A DNA stretch of 62,000 nt from Cristatella mucedo (GCA_009760855.2 WPIO01000011.1:2282501-2344500), one strand, 5' to 3'; positions 24,573-36,523 are shown, numbered from the stretch's first letter. The notes: generated by a model not told the origin, from the letters alone. Numbers and translations: made by a program.

Positions 24573-25159
24573 GTTGACCAAGCCGCTTAGGCAGCATAAA
24601 CTACAGAGTATAGCTACCGTCTACGGACTAATGCCTTAGGTAGCCTCTCAGCAGCTCCGTTCTGCAGGAACTTTTGGTTGTGAGTCATATCCTTGATAAC
24701 AGATTCTTGAGAACCCATCATATCGCTGGGCATCACTGGCATTAAAGTTGGCTTAGGCCCTATCTTGGTATGCGATCGTAGACGTCAAAGGCCATCTGTC
24801 ATTTGGCTAGCCTCTAAAGCGTGAGGTACCGATAAATCTGTTCTAGGTCACTTGTACGACGCGTATCGCCAAGCACTTATCCGGGATTTCATCTCTACGC
24901 TCGGATGTACCTGCGCGTTGATTGTTACCTGTCCAGGATCGTTCTCCTAGAAACTATAGTCCCACCCTCGAAATGGGCTCAGACAGCATTGTCTCTACAC
25001 AGAAATCGAGCCTTGTTCCAAAGTAGCTTCTCGCGAGATGAGCATGTCAGCTCTGCAGTCAAGTTTCCCTTTTTCAAATATATATATATTTGAAAAATTC
25101 AGTAGTGCTTGGTTAAGGATACTACAGCGCGACAGTCAATTCATTTGTAGCACGCCATC
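24572..25159. other. Anonymous sequence
   Basis: No gene. 24581-24605 resembles the SINE-1 terminal tail (AAGCCGCTTAGGCAGCATAAA). A 28-bp AT palindrome lies at 25070-25097 (arm TTTTTCAAATATAT). Confidence 0.4.
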
Positions 25160-25530
25160 TTGTGTCTCTGTCTCTGCTCTTGCTGGTCTTCTTGTCTCTG
25201 CAGTGAGACGCCTAAGATGGCTCAAAACGTGGTGGCTTGGCTTAACTGTCGCGAAAGTCGCAACTGCCATAGGAGCCACTTTATTACGACCAGCACTGAC
25301 TCCCTATCAAGCAGCACATCGACTTTAAGGTTCCACCGGTCACAGCTAGGTCCCCTAATTTTCTTGCTCTGGCTTGGCCAACTGAAACACTCGCACACGC
25401 TCGCTCCTAAGACTCTGCAGTCCTTTAGTAGGCCCCTCCAGTCCTTTGGAGACCGGACCTTCAGTTTATATTCTATCAAAGCCTGGTACTCACTATCGGT
25501 TGAAACTGCGGCGTTACCTGAAGATACCTG
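25160..25530 (+). mobile_element. Degenerate LINE A ORF 3' part
   Basis: Translation resembles the C-terminal region of the element at 51560-53700, including SFGDRTFSLYSIKAWYSL where the better copy has SFGDRAFSSYAPKAWNSL. Frameshifted, no tail seen. Confidence 0.65.
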
Positions 25531-26620
25531 AAGACGCCGCATGACTTGCGAAACTGCCAATCGACCTATGCAAAGAGTTACTGCATCCATGCAAGCAGTC
25601 CTTAATGTATTCGAAGTGCTGCTATAATTGTGCAAGTGCGTGGAAGAATATTTAACTTTCTTGGGTCACGGTACAGATGCATTGATATTGTGGCTATTCA
25701 CCACTACTTCGCGTGTACGAACAAAACAGCTGTCATTAACTCAGTTACCGTATAGCGTCATATTTCGACGCACTTCAAAGTTGTACTTACTTGGCTACAA
25801 GGTGTTTCTAATTAAGCTAAAATTAGACGAAGCAGTTTTGCAGTAACAGTTGATTCCAGTTTTTGAAATCAGCTAAGTGTACCTTATTTTATCTGATAGC
25901 TCTAGCGAGCGCCAGGAATAGCGATGACACTCGATGCTTGCATAGACCTCCGATCGCGAAAATGGCTTCTATTGCTGGAAGCTAGAGCACCTGCTGGATC
26001 CTCCTCCGTGGATGGCGCTGTTTTAGCCTCGATCCAGTTCGAGGGTGCTGACTTGGTCTTGGGGCCACAGCAAAAGTGACACGGACAAGCGGTCTTCCTC
26101 GGGCAAGAGCAGAGGGCAACTACTACCACCGTTTGAGGCCAGCAAAGCCGAATGGCGATACAGCAGCGAAGCCATTTCTTTCGCGCTATTTCTCGCGGCC
26201 GCAGCTATGAAGAATGCGTGTGCGTGGGCGTTGAGGACTTTGCTGTGCCCGTCGAGATTCAGCATTCGATTCGCATTCGACGGCCGATAGTAAGATGACA
26301 ACGGTCTAGCATATTCATTACAATCAGAAAGTGTAAGGCAGCACGGGTTCGTGGCAAAGTCCTTGCCGCGGTCTGCTGCTCACCGCCGGCAACGGACTGG
26401 GAGCTTCACGACCATCCATAACCACGGATATCCGCCTGCGTTATCTTGTCATCAATCGCGCACTGCTACAACTGCCGCAGCAAGAGGCCGATCAATTTAT
26501 GCGGTTGATCCGTTTCACTGCGTCCCATAAAACCTGGTTAATGCTTTCTGCGAACTCTTATTGTGCGTCTACGATCGAATGCTGCTGCACTATTACAGCG
26601 TCCAGTCATTATTTAAAGAT
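25531..26620. other. Anonymous sequence
   Basis: No gene or element recognised. 26607-26617 may be one side of the target-site duplication of the next element. Confidence 0.4.
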
Positions 26621-27187
26621 GATAATAATAATAATAATAATATTGCACTTGATAAAGCGCCCTCAGAGAACTCAATCTCTTTCTAGGCGCTTTACAGTCA
26701 ATCTCTTTCTCGCCGACCTGCACTGGCTACCAGTGAGGCAACGGATTGACTTCAAGGTTTTGTCGCTCACTTTTAGGTCTCTTCATTCTATGGCTCCAGC
26801 CTATCTGTCAGATATACTACCCCATCAGGCCAAGCATCGTACCGCCCGCTTTTCGGAATCCAACAGTCTGGAAATACCTCGTACAAACCTTAAATCTTTT
26901 GGAGACCGTGCATTTAGTTCGTATGCTCCCAAAGCCTGGAACTCCCTCCCGACCTGCGACAGAACATCCCATGACTTGACCACATTTAAAAGAAACTTAA
27001 AAACACACCTATTTAGGACAGCATTTAGTGGGTCCCTGTGATTCGTCCTTGATGTGCTTATGCGTGCTGACACTGTGCATGCTGCCACTAACCACATTTG
27101 CATGCTGACCCTGTGCATGTCACCCCTAACCATATTATTCATTTTGTTTGTTTTTCAAGCATGATTTTACTTACTATTCAATTGCAT
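26621..27187 (-). mobile_element. LINE A insertion with inverted 5' part
   Basis: 26621-26696 is the minus-strand LINE A tail with its hairpin. 26697-27187 is LINE A body in plus orientation, encoding LFLADLHWLPVRQRIDF through KTHLFRTAFSGSL and running to CAATTGCAT just before where the tail segment starts in the intact order. Head-inverted structure of this kind is typical of twin priming during target-primed reverse transcription. Possible target-site duplication CATTATTTAAA (26607) / CATCATTTAAA (27185). Confidence 0.85.
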
Positions 27188-27305
27188 CATTTAAATTGGT
27201 GCACCGTCTGCCAATCGAGCAAGTCGAATAAACACGTGACAGTAAGCTTTAGGTCACACCCTTGTAAGTGAAGAAAGGAGCAGCAGCACAATCAGCAGTA
27301 TCTCT

Positions 27306-27509
27306 ATAATAATAATAATAATAATATTGCACTTGATAAAGCGCCCTCAGAGAACTTAATCTCTTTCTAGGCGCTTTACATTTGCTGCAAAGTGATACGC
27401 AATAGAATAGTAAGTAAAATCATGCTTGAAAAACAAACAAAATGAATAATATGGTTAGGGGTGACATGCACAGGGTCAGCATGCAAATGTGGTTAGTGGC
27501 AGCATGCAT
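27306..27509 (-). mobile_element. LINE A 3'-end, 5'-truncated
   Basis: Tail of TAA units, then hairpin, TTTACATTTGCTGCAAAG, CATGCTTGAAAAACAAACAAA-type block and TGCAAATGTGGTTAGTGGCA. Nearly identical to 48125-48330, so a recent insertion. Confidence 0.95.
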
Positions 27510-27532
27510 CTCTGATAAAGTGAGAAAAATAA

Positions 27533-27682
27533 ATGTCTTTTCTGCTTACAGTGGCAGACGAGTCTCAGCTAATTTTGTGCCAATCGCAGCAGGCTATAAA
27601 TGATTGCCTGCCAAAGGACTCGAACCCACGATCTGGGCAGTCTAGTGCGAGAACCTTGACCCTAGCTAGGTAAGACTAGGGG
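27533..27682 (-). mobile_element. SINE-1-like copy, degenerate 3' half
   Basis: Minus strand: AAGGTTCTCGCACTAGAC, B-box GGGTTCGAGTCC and the hairpin I pair (GGCAGGC / GCCTGCT). The 3' part is diverged. Confidence 0.65.
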
Positions 27683-28582
27683 GAAACTCCACTAATAGCG
27701 CTAGGTTACAGATTTTGATTCCCTTGTCCTCGGGTAAAAATGGTGCCTTCTCAATCCCGCATATCAAAAATAAATGAAAAATAGCAAGTGTTTTCCGCAA
27801 CAACTTCGCTTCTATAGTCAGGAAATGGTATTTCAAAATTCTCCACAGCAGCTGTTGCGGGCATGGTGCGTGCTCAAGTCAGGTTCGCTTATGAAGCTGG
27901 CACTAAGCCGCTACCAGAAATGGCGAGGGTCGTGCGAACGCAATATTATAGGCGGTTTCAATGAAAGTGGAACACTACCGATGGTTTTAGCTAGCAGCTT
28001 ACGTTGTTGTTGCAGAAGAAAAGAGCAGCCATGTTTGATTGCCCCTAAATTAACGTGCTGCTTGTAGACCATCGTCCGAGAAAGTGATCTCTATCGAGGC
28101 GCTTCGCAACCCGCTGCAGGAAAACCAACCTTCGAGGGTTAATAGCAAGCTCGGCATCGAACATGCAAAGGCAAACGTGATTAATGCTCGAGGCCAGCGT
28201 GCTAAAGCAAGAATGAAGACCTACTGGCGAGAAATTCGTAAATTATCTGGCCATTTGGTAACATGATCTGAATCGTGCGTGTATAGGTACGCACTTTTTT
28301 CACGAAATTCACAAAGGAGCAGAGGAGCAAAAGAAAATCAAACTTGGGCGAAAGAATGGCTGACCAAAACGGATCTACAGCTGAGACTTGAAAGGATAGA
28401 ATTTCATTGCAGGGAGTAACAGTAGCCAGAGACGAGTTTCAGACTTTTGGTGCACACGAGCCGATGGCTCAATATATAAAATGTGTCCGACTCTGTAGAG
28501 CGGAATGGTGAGATGACTAGCTCAAAGGCCGAGCCTAGCGCCTATAAAAAAATTGATGAGTCGCAGTTGCACAATTAAAAAA
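27683..28582. other. Anonymous AT-rich sequence
   Basis: Two short open frames (27774-28067 and 28084-28266, plus strand) lack recognisable motifs, and I do not call them genes. Confidence 0.4.
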
Positions 28583-29119
28583 TGCTAATGTCTATGATCA
28601 ACTATCTCCTTAACCGCTCCAAAGGTTAGCTTCTTACCTAATGATTCTTGCGGTGATCCTTCTGATCGCCTCTCTGGCTTTTTTGTCAATTAGAATGGAA
28701 AAGAATGGGCAAGATCTTACTTTTAGGTCCCTTAATTTTCTAGCTTAAGCCTACCTATCGGAACTGCTCCCCACCAGGCGAAGAATCGTACGACACGCTG
28801 TCCTTACTCGAATCGTTTAGACCTTGAACGAATCTCAAATCCGTAGGAGGCCGTGCCCTTAGTGTGTGTGCTACCAAAGCCTGGAGCGATGACCACCGAT
28901 GCGCGTCCCAACGTTCCCTGACATGACGTAATTTAGAAAGAAGTTTAAACGCACGTGTTTGTTACATTATTGCATTGTTACAACATTAGGCGAATCCTTG
29001 CGATTCGTCGCTCGTGAGCATGCACCTGCTTACACTGTGCCTGCTCTACACAGTATCTGTGAAGTGCGTAGAAATAGATTAAGTTCTCTAAGGGCGCTAT
29101 ACAAATGTATTATTGCTAT
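28583..29119 (+). mobile_element. LINE A copy with internal deletion
   Basis: 28583-28692 matches the start of the RT ORF in the 51560-53700 copy (the region encoding MLMSTINHLLNRS). From about 28712 it jumps to the 3' part (LTFRS..., AYLSELLP, AKAWS) and runs to the hairpin (29064-29097), TATACAAATG and a short TTA tail. About 1.3 kb of RT core is missing. Confidence 0.82.
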
Positions 29120-29248
29120 TAAAGGCAAAGACCAAGAGTTCTGAATAAAGGGAATTACATTAATCTAACAGCCACAAATTTATGAGCTAGTTTTGCTATC
29201 GTAATCTTGTCTAAGTAGACACTGATTTTAGCAATATTCCTAATATCT

Positions 29249-30890
29249 CTAAATACGCACTTTAAATTTGTTGCAATGTTAGCACGACCGAACGGATAAT
29301 GGTAGCATGCTCAATGACAGCAAGCATAACATGGTTAGAGGCGACATGCACAGGGTCAGCATGCAAATATGGTTAGTGGCAGCATGCACAGTGTCAGCAC
29401 ATATAAGCACACAAAGGATACATCATATGGGACCCACTAAATTTTATGATAAAAAGATGCGTTTTTAGCTTCTTTTTAAATGTCAAGTCAGGTGATGTTA
29501 TACAAGTCGGAAGTGAGTTTCGGGCTTTGGCACGGACAATACGAACTAAAGGCATGGTCTCCAAAGGATTTGAGGTTCGTATGAGGTGTAGGTAAACAGT
29601 TAGATTCGGAAAAGCAGGCGGTACGATGCTTAGCTTGGTGGGGAGTAGATCTGATAGGTACACTGGAGCCAAAGAATGAAGGGACCTAAAAGTGAGTGAC
29701 AGAGCCTTGAAGTCAATGCGTTGCTTGACTGAGAGCCAGTGAGGGTCGGCGAGAAGCGTAAACTGCGACGCTCACGGCAGACACGCATGGCTGCAGAGTT
29801 TTGCACTAAATTTAAGAGCCTGATTTCAAAGGCCAGCAGACCAGCAATCGGTGAGTTACAGAAGTCGAGCAGATTGTATGGCCGGAAGATTCGGGAGTGA
29901 TGCTTGCTGAACCAGTGTTGAGCTTTAGGTCTTCCGATCTGTTATTTGATTATACTAAATTTTCCCAAACGATTGTATTAGTAATAGCATCGTTAAACTT
30001 CATGAAGTTAGTGACCACCCAAACGCAAATACGGTGGCTGCAAACAGCAAGGGAACTAAGCGAGGCGGAAGCGGAGCGAGGTTATGCTCGGCAATAGCAG
30101 CATTGTGATCAGAGGGAGGGCAAGATATAAAAAGTAGCGATGGGCCTAAGGCAGATCCGTGAGGTACAACAATAATTTATTTTAGGGGCTTCCTAGATAA
30201 CCAATAGCCGTTCACATCCATCTACACTCTGACGTCTCTCTCGCTAAGGTTGGACCGAACCCAGTTTAGCGTGCTTCCGATGATATCTAAGCCAGTGGAG
30301 AGGCGTTTTCAGACGATCCTATTGGTGAATGGCGTAAATGCTGCTGATGGATCCAGGAGTACCGGCAGAGTGGTCCCGAACTGATCAGACTTGTTCAGAT
30401 CATTACAAACCCGAAGCAGCGCCGTATCCATGGAACGATTAGCTCGAAGGCTCGATTGGAGCTTGTTAGCAACATCTGATGAATTGGTGTATTATTCAGC
30501 TGCTGGGTAACCACTCGTTCAAGTGCCTTGGATAAGAATGGAAAGGAAACTGGATGAAAGTTAGTTACGTAATCGTGACCTAATGTCGGTTTTTTAAGAG
30601 CGAGTGGCCTAATAACTTCGGTATGTAGAGGTCAGTGGATTTCGCCGTCAACCAGGTACATACTTATAATATTTCTATAGGGAACCGCAACAGGCATACC
30701 TACTCAGGAAATATTATAAGGACATAAGCTAGAGGACTAGTGGTCTTTTTCGTCGGGGAGACAAGTTCAGCGACGAGGCGACGAGGCATCAAGAGGCTGG
30801 ATGCACCCAGCAGCATGCATTTAGCTACGTGTCTGCACGATTTATCGAGACTGCAACAAGCAATTATTCCGCCAAGACGTCAGCTAAGAC
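29249..30890 (-). mobile_element. Old LINE A-like copy, about 1.6 kb
   Basis: Minus strand. 29249-29900 parallels the 3' part of LINE A (CATGGTTAGAGGCGACATGCA, TGGCAGCATGCAC; coding remnants MAPVYLSDLLPTK, NSLPTC, KTHLF). 30170-30800 parallels the RT core (GTTCACATCCAT, CTGATGGATC, GATTAGCTCGAAGG). Many stops and indels, and the hairpin is eroded. Confidence 0.75.
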
Positions 30891-30895
30891 TTTAG

Positions 30896-32880
30896 AGGCA
30901 TACGTAATGTAATGTATCTTCGTCTGTAACTCCACAAGGCCACAAAGACTATGTGGGTGTTACGCAGGAGAGTTTTGTTTAGCACACACAGCCTAAACGG
31001 CTTTCGGTACGCATTCGGTAGCCAGCAGACTTCATCTCACGCAACTAAGAGAAAGTGGGAAGCATAGCAGAGTCAGCAGAGCAGTTGAAGTAGAGATTAG
31101 CATGGAAGTAGCAGCCCAGGACCACTGAAAAAGATGAGCCATAGTCGGCATCAGGAGAGTAGTTGTCATTGCGTAAGAATCGTGGAAGCGAGTTCCACAG
31201 TCTAGGACCTGCAGAACTAAAGCTTCTGTCTCCAACGGTCTTTAAGTGGAGGAATGGAACAGCTAATTTATTTATTGTCCATACAGGACCTGGGGGCGCG
31301 AAGAGGCTAAACTGGTGCAGCAGTTCAGCTAGACACGAAGAAGCCAAGCCGTGGCGGGCCTTGTGGGTCAGCGTAAGAGCTTTGCTCTGTATCCGTCAAT
31401 CAACCATTAACCATCCCAGCTCTTATAGCAAAAGAGACAAGTGGTCAAACCTCTGGGACTTGAAAACTAGCCTTGCAGCCATATTCATAGCCAATTGTAG
31501 TGGCCTAGTGGCTCTTTTTTGGTAGCCCAGCCAAAAGAGAATTACAATAATCAAGCCGAGACAGAACTAAGGAGCTAATTAAATTCTTTGCAAGCCGCCG
31601 TGGAAGACAGGTCCTTATCTTGGATAGAGATCGAACGTAATAGATAGCTGTAGAAACAGTCTTCTGAATGAAGCTTTAAAATGTAGGCAGCTTTTGAAAA
31701 CGACACCTAAATTTCGGGCACGTGGTTGATGGTCAGTTGATAGTCAATACAGTTGATTATCGTCAGCACAATAGTGATATCCTATTCCATGGGCCTTAAT
31801 CACTTTTCCCAGAGGTTGAGTATAAATGGAGAACAGCAAGGGACCGAAGAAAAACACTTGAGGGACTCCACAGGTGACCGGTCTCGAGGGTGAGACCTGA
31901 CCCCCACAAGACACGGATTGAACACGATCAGACAAGTACGATTTAAACCACGCCAATGCCTCGTCTGCCAGAACGATTGTTGTTCTTAATCTTTCAAGTA
32001 GGACAACATGATCGATGGTATCAAAGGCAGCTGATAGATCTAGAAGAGCTAGGGCAGTGACATTCCCGTCATCGCTGCCGCATAGAATGTCACTGTTAAC
32101 ATGGAGACGAGCAGTTTCAGTGTAGTGCTGCCTCTTGAACCCCGATTGAAATGTTTCTGACATTTCATTCTTTTTTATATGTGCTACCAGCTGCTCAGCT
32201 ACATTTTTTCGAGAATCTTTGAGAAAAAAGGAAGAAGGAAAACTGGGTGACAGTTTGCAAGGACCTCTGTATCTAATCCAAGCTTTGTAAGTATTGTGCA
32301 CACGATTACCGATTTGAAGGGCTTGGGTACGGCCCCTTTTTCCAAAGAAGCATTGTAAACCTCGGTTATGGCAGGGCTAAGTTGGTCTGCCAGTAAACAC
32401 CACAGAGATGATGGATGGGATAGGGTCTTCAGGAGACGAGCTCTTTTTACTAGACCTTATTAAGGTAGCCGGATCGCATGCAGAAACCTCGGAAAATCTT
32501 TTGAGAAGGGTCATAGGCCGCCACTTCGCAATTGTTTTGCTCAGAGAGGGCTTTAGAGAAATGAAGCATTTTTTATGCTTCCCTTTGGGCACTAAATACA
32601 AGCCCTGGTCATCTCATTTTACAAGCGAAAATCCAAGAGAGTTCTTAAAAGTAAAGTGATTAGTTGCTGTCTCGCTAAATTGAATTTCATGAACCGTGTT
32701 AAACGACGTGGATGGTACTATTCTTTAATTCTTTTTACAACTTTGGTAATTTTAAAGGAGATACAGGGGAGGGAAGAGAGCCTTGAATTTTTTTATCCCA
32801 ATAATTTGGCGCTAACCAGCTCCTGCAGCAGAGGAAAAGCATAGCTGAACCTGTGGAGTTTGTTGACCTTGCACCCTATT
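30896..32880 (-). mobile_element. LINE B copy, about 2 kb
   Basis: The 3' end is at the low coordinate, with an ACATTACATT-type tail (30907-30918). The C-terminal remnant (31045-31347) encodes GDRSFSSAGPRLWNSLP, a conserved feature of L2/CR1 LINEs, and the RT core lies at 31744-32301. The 5' boundary near 32880 is uncertain because a second copy follows directly. Family B differs clearly from family A in sequence and tail. Confidence 0.85.
31744..32301 (-). pseudogene. LINE B reverse transcriptase remnant
   Basis: A 185-codon open stretch of an L2/CR1-type RT. Motif A is LLDLSAAFDTIDH, with the catalytic Asp and the aromatic steric gate intact. Motif B is CGVPQVFFFGPLLF (usual form GVPQGSVLGPLLF, so it is mutated), and motif C is YCADD. 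Fingers and thumb lie in other frames. RT of this type copies its own RNA at a nicked target; this copy is dead. Confidence 0.85.
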
Positions 32881-32881
32881 C

Positions 32882-34330
32882 ATCACCAGCTGCAGACGCT
32901 TAACGGCTTATTCGGTAGCCCAGCCAAACGGGAATTGCAGCAGTCTACCCTAGATATAATCTGGGAGCTAGTTAAATGTTTGCAAGGCACTATGGTAGAC
33001 AGCCTCTAATCTTAATCAGGGATCGGAGAGATGGGTGTTTATAGAGGCAGTCTCCTTGATCATACTTTAAAAACTTCAATCGGTTATCAAAGACGACCTC
33101 TAAATTTCGGGCACACGATCGAACTACAGCATCATCGATTAGAAGATAACAGTCTCCTAGTCCAGCCGCAGGCTTTTGGATGTCCTGTGAGTAGGTGTGC
33201 GGTTTAATGGTCTCTTATTTTAGGGAAATTGGCCGAAATCCGATATCGAATGTCTGCAGGGCAAGCATTCAGTTCATCGGTCGCTGGAGCTGATTCCAAC
33301 AGTTTAAATGACAAATACACCTGGGTATCATCAGCAATGTAGGGATAGCCAATCATAGGTGCCCGAATCACTTTCCCTAAGGCTAAGTGTAAATGGAAAC
33401 GGCAGAGGAGCGAAAACAGAGCCTCGTGGAACGCCACAGTTGACTTGTCTGCTTGGATGAGACTTGACCACCACACGACACGGATTGACCATGATAAGAC
33501 GAATACGATTTTAAGCACGCCGGTGCCTAGTCTGCCAGACCGTGCGCTGTATTCAGTCGTTCTAGTACATTATCGTGACCAATGTTGTCGAATGCAGTTG
33601 GCAGATCAAGCCATGGCAGTGGCATTGCCATCATCGCTGCTACTTACGATGCCGTTGACCATCTGGAGATTATCAGTTTCGAGGTGTCGCTTGAATCCAG
33701 ATTAGAATTTTTATGACAATCCACTCTCTTCAATGGGTTCTACAAGCTGCTTAGCAGCAATATTTGCGAGAATCTTTGGCAAAACAAGGAGAAGAAGGGA
33801 AACTGTGAGATAGTTTGCAAGAACCTCTGATTCTAATCTAGACTTTTTAAGTATAGGTCAAACGACGGCCGACTCGAAGGTCTCCGTAACAACCCCGTCA
33901 TTCGGAGAATCATTAAAAACTTGAGTTACGGATGGAGTAAGCATGTCTTCCTGCGAAGATCAGAGAGGGGATGGCACAGGGCCCTCAGCAGATGAATTTT
34001 TCTCACTAGAATTTATTAAAGAGGCTACTTCATTAAAGAAGCCTCGGAAAATCACTTCAGAAAGGTCAAACGTTGAGACTCAACATTAACTTTAGTTGCA
34101 GGTAGCATTATAGCAGACACTAATATCAAGCGTGTGCAAGAAAGGCAGGAGACGCTACTGGGAGTCCCGAAAATTGCACGCACTGATTATTCGGCCCTTC
34201 TGACAACTTCAATGACGTGGAGATGTACCCATGGGCCATCATACTTCACCGAGAAGCGTGTTTCATTTTCAGTTAACAAGGACATGTGATGTCTTCTTGA
34301 GCCCTAGTTTTAATCATCGGCACTCACTTC
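32882..34330 (-). mobile_element. Second LINE B copy, tandem with the first
   Basis: Parallels 31515 to about 32700 in order: GGTAGCCCAGCCAAACGGGA, CTAAATTTCGGGCAC, the palm region encoding IGYPYIADDTQVYLSF (around 33330-33370), GACCACCACACGACACGGATT and CCTCGGAAAATC. Many stops and frameshifts; no ACATT tail at its 3' end. The 5' limit is approximate. Confidence 0.78.
33204..33518 (-). pseudogene. RT palm fragment of second LINE B copy
   Basis: Short open stretch carrying motif C as YIADD and the following TQVYLSF. Upstream motifs are frameshifted. Non-functional. Confidence 0.7.
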
Positions 34331-34705
34331 AAAACATGTGATTCGTTTTTTGAGGAACATGCTGGACTTTACATATGCGGTGTCAATACGGGAGCGCGGC
34401 TACATTAGTAGGCTAGTCGTCGGCACGGCAATGCCACTGACTCACTATCCCAGCGCTAGTAAGGCGTCTTCGATGGGATTTTGCAGAGTCTGAAAATTCT
34501 TACTCGGCACTAAGCCGACGATAAAGCTAGCGCCTAATCGAATTTCATCTACCCTGAAGCTGTCAAAATTTACCAGAGTAAATGTTTTACGATCGGATTA
34601 AAGGAAAAATATTAAGCCTGAGAAAGACTGTAGCTGTTATTAAATCGGTAAAGTCATCGTAATTCCGATTATGCGCCACGGAAAAACTCGAATTTGTGAC
34701 TTTGT
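34331..34705. other. Anonymous, possibly LINE B 5' region
   Basis: No recognisable endonuclease motif on the minus strand, although the position fits the region upstream of the RT. Left unassigned. Confidence 0.3.
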
Positions 34706-34870
34706 GGGTGATGGCACACACTAGGTGAGGTAGATGCTTTTCTCGACCTCGGATCCGAGGTCGTGGGTTCGATTGTTGCGGTGAGCGATCCTTTATCGCC
34801 GCTGCAAGCGGTGGTAATAGCCGTGAAGGCTCTTCTGTCGCTATACGAAAAGAGGCCGTTTAATCAGCTA
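34706..34870 (+). mobile_element. SINE-1 copy
   Basis: B-box GGGTTCGATT, hairpin I with changed pairs (GCGGTGAGCGA / TCGCCGCTGC), hairpin II (GCGGTGGTAATAGCC...GGCTCTTCTGTCGC), CTATACGAAAAGAGGCCGTTT tail. The head is moderately preserved. Confidence 0.88.
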
Positions 34871-36170
34871 GGAAAAAAGGTCTGAACCAGAAGGGTTGCA
34901 ACTATTTTCCAAGTGCTGCATCTGTGCTACTGCAAAGTAAGCTCCTCGGGTGATGTGCATCTGCTTGTTGTTGGGGGGGGAGCGGCTGTTGGGAAAAGTG
35001 ACAGGTAACGCACTCAGATAACCGTGGACATCTGATACAGACTGACAGAAAGGCAGCCTTGAAAAAGGTGTCTATGACGTAATGTAAGTGACGGAGGCTC
35101 TCAGACATCCGATGCCTCCAGAAATGGCAGCTGGTGGCAGCTGAATGCAGTTCCACGAACTAGGCATAAGCTGCAGCAGGCCTTCTTCGTGGTGCCCACC
35201 ATCGAGTGACTTCGTTAAGGTGACATTCACACTCGTGTTTGGTTAGAAATTAGAGGGTCACCGATGCACCCACAACGTTGAATTCAGATGGCGAATCAAG
35301 GAGTGATGTCTGCGCATATCCGAGGCAGTGGCGCTGTCATTTGACACTATCTCCGTCACTGCCTGTGGATGTAAACTGCAGCCCTGCTGGTTGTTGTCGC
35401 AGTGAACGTGAAAAAGGGCATCAATGGCGATGGAGCATCAATTACGATCGATCAAAACACGAAAGAAGAGCAGAGAGGAGTTAAGAGCAGCTGGATACGG
35501 ATGCCAATCGGCTGTAGGACCGGAAGTGAAAACAAAGTTACTGATGCGCACAGCTCAGGAAAGCTGACTTAGGAAACTTGGGAAGCTCAACAAGCGACTT
35601 GACCATTCCGCTTCATCGCCCTGTTTGTTCTTACGGCAAAGACAGCGACAGCGATTCTTTACTTTCCTATCAGATGCGCTTCTGGCACGCGTAGATCCGT
35701 TAGTGGTGCTAGCAACGGCAGTAGTGAGGCCAGTTTTTTGTCATCCGCATCCTAAGCTAGACTACGAGTAGCTTACCTGGCTCTCTTGTTTTTCCTCAAA
35801 GTTGGTCTGCGCTTGGAATGAGTGTGCTCGAGATCGGAACTTTCTGTCACGAGCCGTGTCCGCCAACTCGATTTCCTCTGTGGCGCCAGCACTCTGATGC
35901 CAAGAGGTAGCGCCGACCGACGGGAGGATTGCCAAGTGACAGCGCTCGACAGCCATTTGCGGACGGACGGCTGGTTGAAAACTAGCGGCCGGAATTGGCG
36001 GGAGCAGCTCGCTTCGGTCATGCTGACAAGTCCTGGCTCAACTTCGCACTCAGAAGACATTGGAAAGCCACTCAAGCTCCGATGACATTCTCCAAAACAC
36101 CGTGACAGTAGATTGTCTGCTAGGCCAACTGCGTACGGTCATGATTTTGAAAGAAAAATTAGCAGTGACC
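34871..36170. other. Anonymous sequence
   Basis: No gene recognised on either strand, and no retroelement end. A poly-G run at 34973-34980. Confidence 0.4.
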
Positions 36171-36319
36171 TGATTTAACAGCCTGATTTATATAGCAGCA
36201 GATGAGCCTTGAAGGCCATCACTGCGGCTTGCAGTGGGCAATAAAGAGTCGCCCACTGCTGGACTCGAACCCAAGACTTGGGTCGTGAAGAGCGAGCACC
36301 TTAGCCCTGGGCTTAGACC
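36171..36319 (-). mobile_element. SINE-1 copy
   Basis: Minus strand: CTCGCTCTTCACGACC, B-box GGGTTCGAGTCC, perfect hairpin I (GCAGTGGGC / GCCCACTGC), hairpin II, CTATATAAATCAGGCTGTTAA tail. Same orientation as the next copy 50 bp away. Confidence 0.92.
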
Positions 36320-36369
36320 CAGCGATGCAAAATTTCCCGCGATTGGGCGTTTGAGCTTGTCTCTTAGAT

Positions 36370-36523
36370 AATTTAACAGCTTCATTTTTATTAGCGGCAG
36401 AATAGCCTTAACGGCTATCGCCGCCGCTTGCAGTTGGCAGTAAAGGATCTCCCACTGCAGGATTCGAACCCACGACCTCGTTCGTTTAGAGCGAGCACCC
36501 TACCTTCTGGGCTATCATGGCCC
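36370..36523 (-). mobile_element. SINE-1 copy, best-preserved
   Basis: Minus strand: GGGCCATGATAGCCCAGAAG (A-box region), CTCGCTCTAAACGAACG, B-box GGGTTCGAATCC (exact match to the Pol III consensus GGTTCGANTCC), hairpin I, hairpin II (36394-36427, 34 nt) and the GCTGTTAAAT tail. Confidence 0.95.
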
